64,000 nt of DNA, from the NCBI GenBank assembly GCA_016874055.1, contig VGVG01000002.1:106186-170185 (forward strand), in the 5' to 3' direction. Under the pieces are notes generated by a model. That model saw nothing but the letters and a program-made list of their open reading frames with translations, was not told the DNA's origin and did not search any database. Positions 60,416 to 64,000 of this stretch are shown piece by piece (the stretch's first letter is position 1; every line of letters begins with the position of its first letter). The translations under genes were made by a program, and so were the position numbers. This DNA is from Gammaproteobacteria bacterium (GTDB lineage Bacteria; Pseudomonadota; Gammaproteobacteria; Steroidobacterales; Steroidobacteraceae).

Positions 60416-61132
60416 TCATATAGTTTGCCCCGGTCCATCGCCCGACGCCACCCATGTCGCGGCGAGCGCATGCCAAAGCTCGTTTAGGAGTCTCCTCGCT
60501 CGCACCCGTAAATCAAAATCCTCAGGGGCAAGGCTCCACGCTCTAAGCTCAGTATGATCGAGCGCAAGACCGGCGAGGTCCTCATCGCCATGTCCGCAGT
60601 GCGCGTACTCCCAATCGAGAAGGCACAGCGATCCATCGGCGCGGACGAGAACGTTTTCGGGGATAAGGTCTCCATGGACAAGAACTTCCGCTCCATCAAC
60701 CACTTTGGATAGTCCGTAAAGACAGACGTAGAGCTCCTCTCGATAGACTTCCGCGCAGTCGGGTGAGCGTCGTACGAGTCTTTCATGCAAATCGCAAAGT
60801 CGTGCTGAAAGATCAAGCGTTGGTAACGATGCGGTAACGATGGACCGCAAGCGCGTGATCAGGACCTGCATGGCTGCACGACGCTCAGGCCGCTTGATCC
60901 AGTCCCTCTCGAGCTGCAGGCCTTCGACGAAAGACATAAGCAAAAATCTCGATGCCCGGTTGTATTCGAGTACCGCAGGAGCGAGCCCGTGATAAGCCGC
61001 CAGACGTTGTGCAGCAACTTCCGACTGCGGATCGATTCCGAGCTCGCCGGCGATCTCGGGAGACGCCCACTCACGACGCACAAGCCCTCCTTGCGCATCT
61101 GGGAGCTTTAGGACTCGGTTGACGGCACTCAC
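60416..61132 (-). CDS. ThiK-like kinase (aminoglycoside phosphotransferase superfamily)
   Basis: Kinase fold with the catalytic loop VLVHGDLIPENVLVRADG and the metal-binding LLDWEYAHCGHGDEDLAGL, as in choline and thiamine kinases. The track starts at 61276, but GTG 61132 overlaps the PnuT stop as GTGA and yields MSAVNRVLKLPDAQGG, 238 residues. Its position after a TPP riboswitch, thiamin receptor and PnuT-type permease makes thiamine kinase (ThiK-like) or thiamin salvage the best assignment, based mainly on context. Confidence 0.82.
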   Translation of the reverse strand: MSAVNRVLKLPDAQGGLVRREWASPEIAGELGIDPQSEVAAQRLAAYHGLAPAVLEYNRASRFLLMSFVEGLQLERDWIKRPERRAAMQVLITRLRSIVTASLPTLDLSARLCDLHERLVRRSPDCAEVYREELYVCLYGLSKVVDGAEVLVHGDLIPENVLVRADGSLCLLDWEYAHCGHGDEDLAGLALDHTELRAWSLAPEDFDLRVRARRLLNELWHALAATWVASGDGPGQTI

Positions 61133-61689
61133 TGGCGGAGGTACTGGGCGAGCCATTTGCGCCAGCCAAAAATAGCGATGATGAAATAGACCGCATAAAG
61201 ACCTGCCACCAAAGAAAGCCCCTGTATGCCGTAAAGAAAGATCGACGCCATATCGACGGCAAACCAGTAGAGCCAATTCTCGAGTACGCTACGCGCTGTC
61301 ATCCAAGTAGCGAGCAGACTCACTCCCGTAACGGCCGCGTCAAGGCGCGGCCAACTGGCGCCTGTAGCCGCGGCAAACATTGGAGAGAAAACAAGCGAGG
61401 CCAGCGCAACGCTTGATACCGAGACCAGATGTGCTTGCCATGGCCAGCGGACGATCCGTGGACTAACCGACGTTTCTCCCAAACTCCATTGCTGGAACCC
61501 GTATACAGCCATGCCGACGTATACCGTCTGCAGAATAGACTGCAGCGGCAGCGCAGATTGTGCAGCGAGCCACGCTAATAAGGCCGACGAGATTCCTCCA
61601 AACACCCAGGCCCAGCGAATGCGTTGTACGGCGAGCAACGCATAGGCAACCCCCGCAGCTACCGCAATGTATTCGATCCAGCCGCTCAC
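61129..61689 (-). CDS. pnuT: PnuC-family permease, likely thiamin transporter PnuT
   Basis: 186 residues with about seven hydrophobic segments. The PnuC signatures are GMAVYGFQQWSLG early and ENWLYWFAVDMASIFLYGIQGLSLVAGLYAVYFIIAIFGWRKWL near the end (WFAVD and GWRKW motifs). It sits between the thiamin receptor and the kinase behind a TPP riboswitch, so it should import thiamin rather than nicotinamide riboside. The stop abuts the receptor gene on one side and overlaps the kinase start on the other. Confidence 0.87.
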   Translation of the reverse strand: MSGWIEYIAVAAGVAYALLAVQRIRWAWVFGGISSALLAWLAAQSALPLQSILQTVYVGMAVYGFQQWSLGETSVSPRIVRWPWQAHLVSVSSVALASLVFSPMFAAATGASWPRLDAAVTGVSLLATWMTARSVLENWLYWFAVDMASIFLYGIQGLSLVAGLYAVYFIIAIFGWRKWLAQYLRQ

Positions 61690-63741
61690 TCAGCGTACCT
61701 GCCAGACCGCCGAGACGCCGACGGCGCGCGGATCGGCTAGCTGAACGTAGAGTTTATCGGGGTAATCCGGCGGTTCATTACCAAAGAAAAATCCCCTCAT
61801 GGCGTAGCGCGCATTTAAAGCATTACGCATCCAGGTATCGACTCGCCAGTGTCCCGCATCAAAACCCGCACGCACATTGACGATTGAATACGGTGCAGAA
61901 CGCTGGTCGTGACTATCACTGAAGTAGAACGCTGCCACCCGTTGTGCGTCCAGTCGCGCGAACCAACCCGAGGGCTTACGGTAGTCGAGTGACATCGACA
62001 CTTGAAAGCTTGGCGCATGCGCTTGGTCACGACCCGCAAGATCGTCACCCACGGCGATGTAATCCCGAAATACAGCGCGCAACCCGCCAACGGTCGCACC
62101 TATTGACCAAGCTTCCGACAGTCTTGCAAAGATCGAACCTTCCAGCCCGTAGTTGACACCGCGTGCTGCATTATCGGTGAGATAGATGAATGAAAGTGGA
62201 TCACCTGGATCGAGCTGCGCAGACGTATTCACCTGCTGTGCGGTACGCCTCATGTAAAAGATCGCAAGGTCGTACCGAAGCCCGCGTATTGCATCGTCGA
62301 ACTTGTAGCCAAGCTCGAGGCTGTGCAGGAACTCGGCGTCAAATTCCCGGCGATCGGTCGGTACAACTGAGCCGAGGTTGAAGCCCCCTGCCTTGTAGCC
62401 CCGCGCGAACGCCAGATAAGCCATGCGCTGTCGATCCGGACGGTATTCGATCGAGGCGTTACCACCCAGCATGCTTTCAGCCGGCGATAGATCGCTGCCA
62501 TCGGTATCACGATAGCTTGCATCGCGTCGCTCAATACGCAAGCCGAAGTTCGTACGCCACGCGTCACTTAATGAATATCCCATACTGGCGTAACCCGCGA
62601 ACGATCTCGCCTCGTAATGACTGACGAGCACTCGATACACCTCGCCTCCGTAGAGATCGAGTTGATCGTTATCCTCCGTCAAGCGCTGCGCATAAATCCC
62701 CGCCACAAGATCAACCGCCCTCGTCTTCCTAGACCAACGCAGATCCTGCGATAAGCTTTGCCGGTCCCGAAGAAACCGAGATGTAAAGTCGTAAGAAGGA
62801 TCAGCCGCCCAATCACCGTCGAAAGAGTAGACAATGTCGGCGTCAACCACGGCGGTGAGATTTTTGAACTCGAAATCGCCGCCGTCATAATGCAGCACCA
62901 TAGAGGCACCGCGCGAATGTTGGCTGTCGCGACCCGGATCATCCGAGCGCGTCCTTCGCGAATTGTCCGTTGAGAAAGCGTCGAAGCCGTTATCGAGATC
63001 TACCGCGAGCAGCGATAGATCCGCTTTCCATCGGGTGTTTAGTTCATGCCAACTACGAAAGCGTAGCGTTCGCTCATCGAGACCATTGGTATCGTCACGG
63101 TCCAGCGTCACGTTACGACGCGACCCATTACTGCGAAAACCTTGGGCGACCAATCGGAAAGCCGAATCTCCTCCCTCGGCGAACGGACCACCCACCACGA
63201 GTCCCACCGACGTTACACCAAGATTACCCGTACCAATCTCGACGCGAAGCGTCTCATCAGGGGTGGGTATACGCGTGCGTAGGTTGATGAGTCCTGCCAG
63301 CGCATTGGCGCCGAGTGAAGTGCTCTGAGGTCCGCGAAGCACTTCGGCCTGTTCGAGATCGACGAGCGTCGCCGGCATGCCTATCCCCGAGAAATCCATG
63401 CCATCAATCAAAAATCCCACCGACGGATTAGGCGCACCTTGCCACTGATCGTTCTCGCCGATCCCTCGCAGCTGGAAGTATCGCGGTCGGGATGTACCTG
63501 CAGCCCAGTTGAGGTTAGGGATGAGCGGGAGCACGTCTTGCAGGTGTTGTACGCCCGCCTCTCGGAGCGTGCTCGAGTCGATGACTGTCGCACTCGCTGC
63601 CACGTTCAGCGCCGTCTGCGGACGTAGCGTGGCCGTAATGACAACCTCTTCCAATTCGGTTTTCGCTTCGGTTTTCGCTGTGGCGCCAACCGTTGACACG
63701 GCCACGATTACAGAAAAAAACACTCGTAAATCAAACATCAC
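61690..63741 (-). CDS. TonB-dependent outer-membrane receptor, thiamin-regulated
   Basis: 683 residues. A signal peptide (VFFSVIVAVSTVGATAKTEA) is followed by a TonB box (LEEVVITATLR), the plug domain (LNVAASATVIDSS then LRGPQSTSLGANALAGLINL) and a 22-strand-type barrel ending with DPRAVGVSAVWQVR, a terminal aromatic/hydrophobic strand. It is directly preceded by a TPP riboswitch, so its substrate is probably thiamin or a derivative. Start ATG 63741 has the GGAGGGAG Shine-Dalgarno that forms the 3' edge of the riboswitch. Confidence 0.9.
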   Translation of the reverse strand: MMFDLRVFFSVIVAVSTVGATAKTEAKTELEEVVITATLRPQTALNVAASATVIDSSTLREAGVQHLQDVLPLIPNLNWAAGTSRPRYFQLRGIGENDQWQGAPNPSVGFLIDGMDFSGIGMPATLVDLEQAEVLRGPQSTSLGANALAGLINLRTRIPTPDETLRVEIGTGNLGVTSVGLVVGGPFAEGGDSAFRLVAQGFRSNGSRRNVTLDRDDTNGLDERTLRFRSWHELNTRWKADLSLLAVDLDNGFDAFSTDNSRRTRSDDPGRDSQHSRGASMVLHYDGGDFEFKNLTAVVDADIVYSFDGDWAADPSYDFTSRFLRDRQSLSQDLRWSRKTRAVDLVAGIYAQRLTEDNDQLDLYGGEVYRVLVSHYEARSFAGYASMGYSLSDAWRTNFGLRIERRDASYRDTDGSDLSPAESMLGGNASIEYRPDRQRMAYLAFARGYKAGGFNLGSVVPTDRREFDAEFLHSLELGYKFDDAIRGLRYDLAIFYMRRTAQQVNTSAQLDPGDPLSFIYLTDNAARGVNYGLEGSIFARLSEAWSIGATVGGLRAVFRDYIAVGDDLAGRDQAHAPSFQVSMSLDYRKPSGWFARLDAQRVAAFYFSDSHDQRSAPYSIVNVRAGFDAGHWRVDTWMRNALNARYAMRGFFFGNEPPDYPDKLYVQLADPRAVGVSAVWQVR

Positions 63742-63743
63742 CT

Positions 63744-63838
63744 GCTCCCTCCGCCGGTACTAACCGGATCAGGTTCAACGGGTTCACCGCAGACTGCGGC
63801 ATCTCAGGCCCTTCCGGACCACCCCACGGTCTCCCACA
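63744..63838 (-). promoter_or_regulatory. TPP (THI-box) riboswitch
   Basis: On the minus strand just upstream of the receptor gene the conserved TPP aptamer blocks appear in order: GUGGGGUG, then GGCCUGAGAUGCC (thi-box CUGAGA core), then CCGUUGAACCUGAUCCGG followed by GUUAGUACCGGCG and GGAGGGAGCAGG. The Shine-Dalgarno GGAGGGAG lies at the 3' edge of the aptamer. Ligand binding would hide it and lower translation of the receptor, permease and kinase when thiamin diphosphate is plentiful. Exact ends are approximate. Confidence 0.9.
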
Positions 63839-63940
63839 TTCTCTCTGGAAATCATGGGTTTGCAAGGGCAAGCTCGACGTCCCCCCGGAAACTAGTCTCA
63901 GGACGGTCTAGAGTCTGACCCTGAAGCAGGAGGTCGGACG

Positions 63941-64000
63941 TGAAGAAGCGGTTCAGCGAAGAGCAGATCGTCGGGATACTGCGTGAGGCGGAAGCTGGGG
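63941..64000 (+). mobile_element. IS3-family transposase OrfA, 5' end only
   Basis: From GTG 63941, preceded by GGAGG, the frame reads MKKRFSEEQIVGILREAEAG and runs off the window. This is the start of the helix-turn-helix OrfA of IS3-family elements. The left end of the element should lie between 63900 and 63930 (GTCTGACCCTGAAGCAGG). Inverted repeats, OrfB and target duplications are outside the window, so the group is not assignable. The element lies about 70 bp upstream of the riboswitch. Confidence 0.8.

Overview
This is ordinary chromosomal DNA of a gammaproteobacterium. Several blocks have the gene order found mainly in that class: ruvC-ruvA-ruvB-ybgC-tolQ-tolR-tolA-tolB-pal-cpoB-queE-queC ending at tRNA-Lys, and lolB-ispE-tRNA-Gln-prs-rplY-pth-ychF diverging from prfA-prmC. 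The sequence is moderately GC-rich. A TonB-dependent thiamin receptor, a branched-chain oxo-acid dehydrogenase, tyrosine catabolism and the large NAD-glutamate dehydrogenase point to an aerobic, Gram-negative amino-acid user. I cannot name the genus from the sequence.

Layout. 1-2.4 kb: dnk (partial)-folK-pcnB, then tRNA-Glu. 2.7-4.8 kb: acyl-CoA dehydrogenase and a divergent cysQ-like phosphatase. 4.8-13.4 kb: tRNA-Lys and the preQ0, Tol-Pal and Ruv blocks, read on the minus strand and joined by 4-base or similar short overlaps. 13.5-19.1 kb: lpdA, sucB and sucA (2-oxoglutarate dehydrogenase), followed by tRNA-Arg and tRNA-Ala. 19.7-25.5 kb: an accessory stretch with a periplasmic histidine phosphatase, a sterol-desaturase-family oxygenase, and a translationally coupled trio of MBL-fold hydrolase, double DsbA-like protein and CxPxR sulfatase. 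25.5-27.5 kb: gltS-aroD. 27.8-31.6 kb: bkdA1-bkdA2-bkdB with the decayed remnant of a divergent Lrp-type regulator. 31.8-42.8 kb: ychF-pth-rplY-prs-tRNA-Gln-ispE-lolB-TPR on the minus strand, then prfA, prmC, a cyclophilin and mtgA. 42.8-48.5 kb: metF-metH under an ArsR-type regulator carrying a methyltransferase-like tail. 48.6-56.5 kb: hpd-VOC-fah-marR-gdhB on the plus strand. 56.6-58.8 kb: an unrecognised membrane protein and a wrecked CpxRA-like two-component pair. 58.8-60.0 kb: gpmA and an RraB-domain protein. 60.1-63.8 kb: a TPP-riboswitch-controlled thiamin uptake operon (TonB receptor, PnuT-type permease, ThiK-like kinase) with an adrenodoxin-type ferredoxin at its end. An IS3-family element enters at the right edge.

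How the parts work together. SucA, SucB and Lpd form one complex. The bkd operon has no E3 of its own here and could share Lpd. The Tol-Pal genes encode the envelope machine. The metF-metH regulator and the hpd operon share a roughly 120-bp divergent control region with two separate inverted repeats, one at each promoter. Tyrosine breakdown by the hpd operon produces glutamate by transamination, which the adjacent gdhB could deaminate.

The most interesting items are the sulfatase/MBL/DsbA/desaturase cassette, the tyrosine operon that has a VOC enzyme where hmgA might be expected, the ArsR-methyltransferase-like regulator, the riboswitch operon ending in a ferredoxin, and two decayed regulatory loci. 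I found no CRISPR array, phage region or clear defence system.
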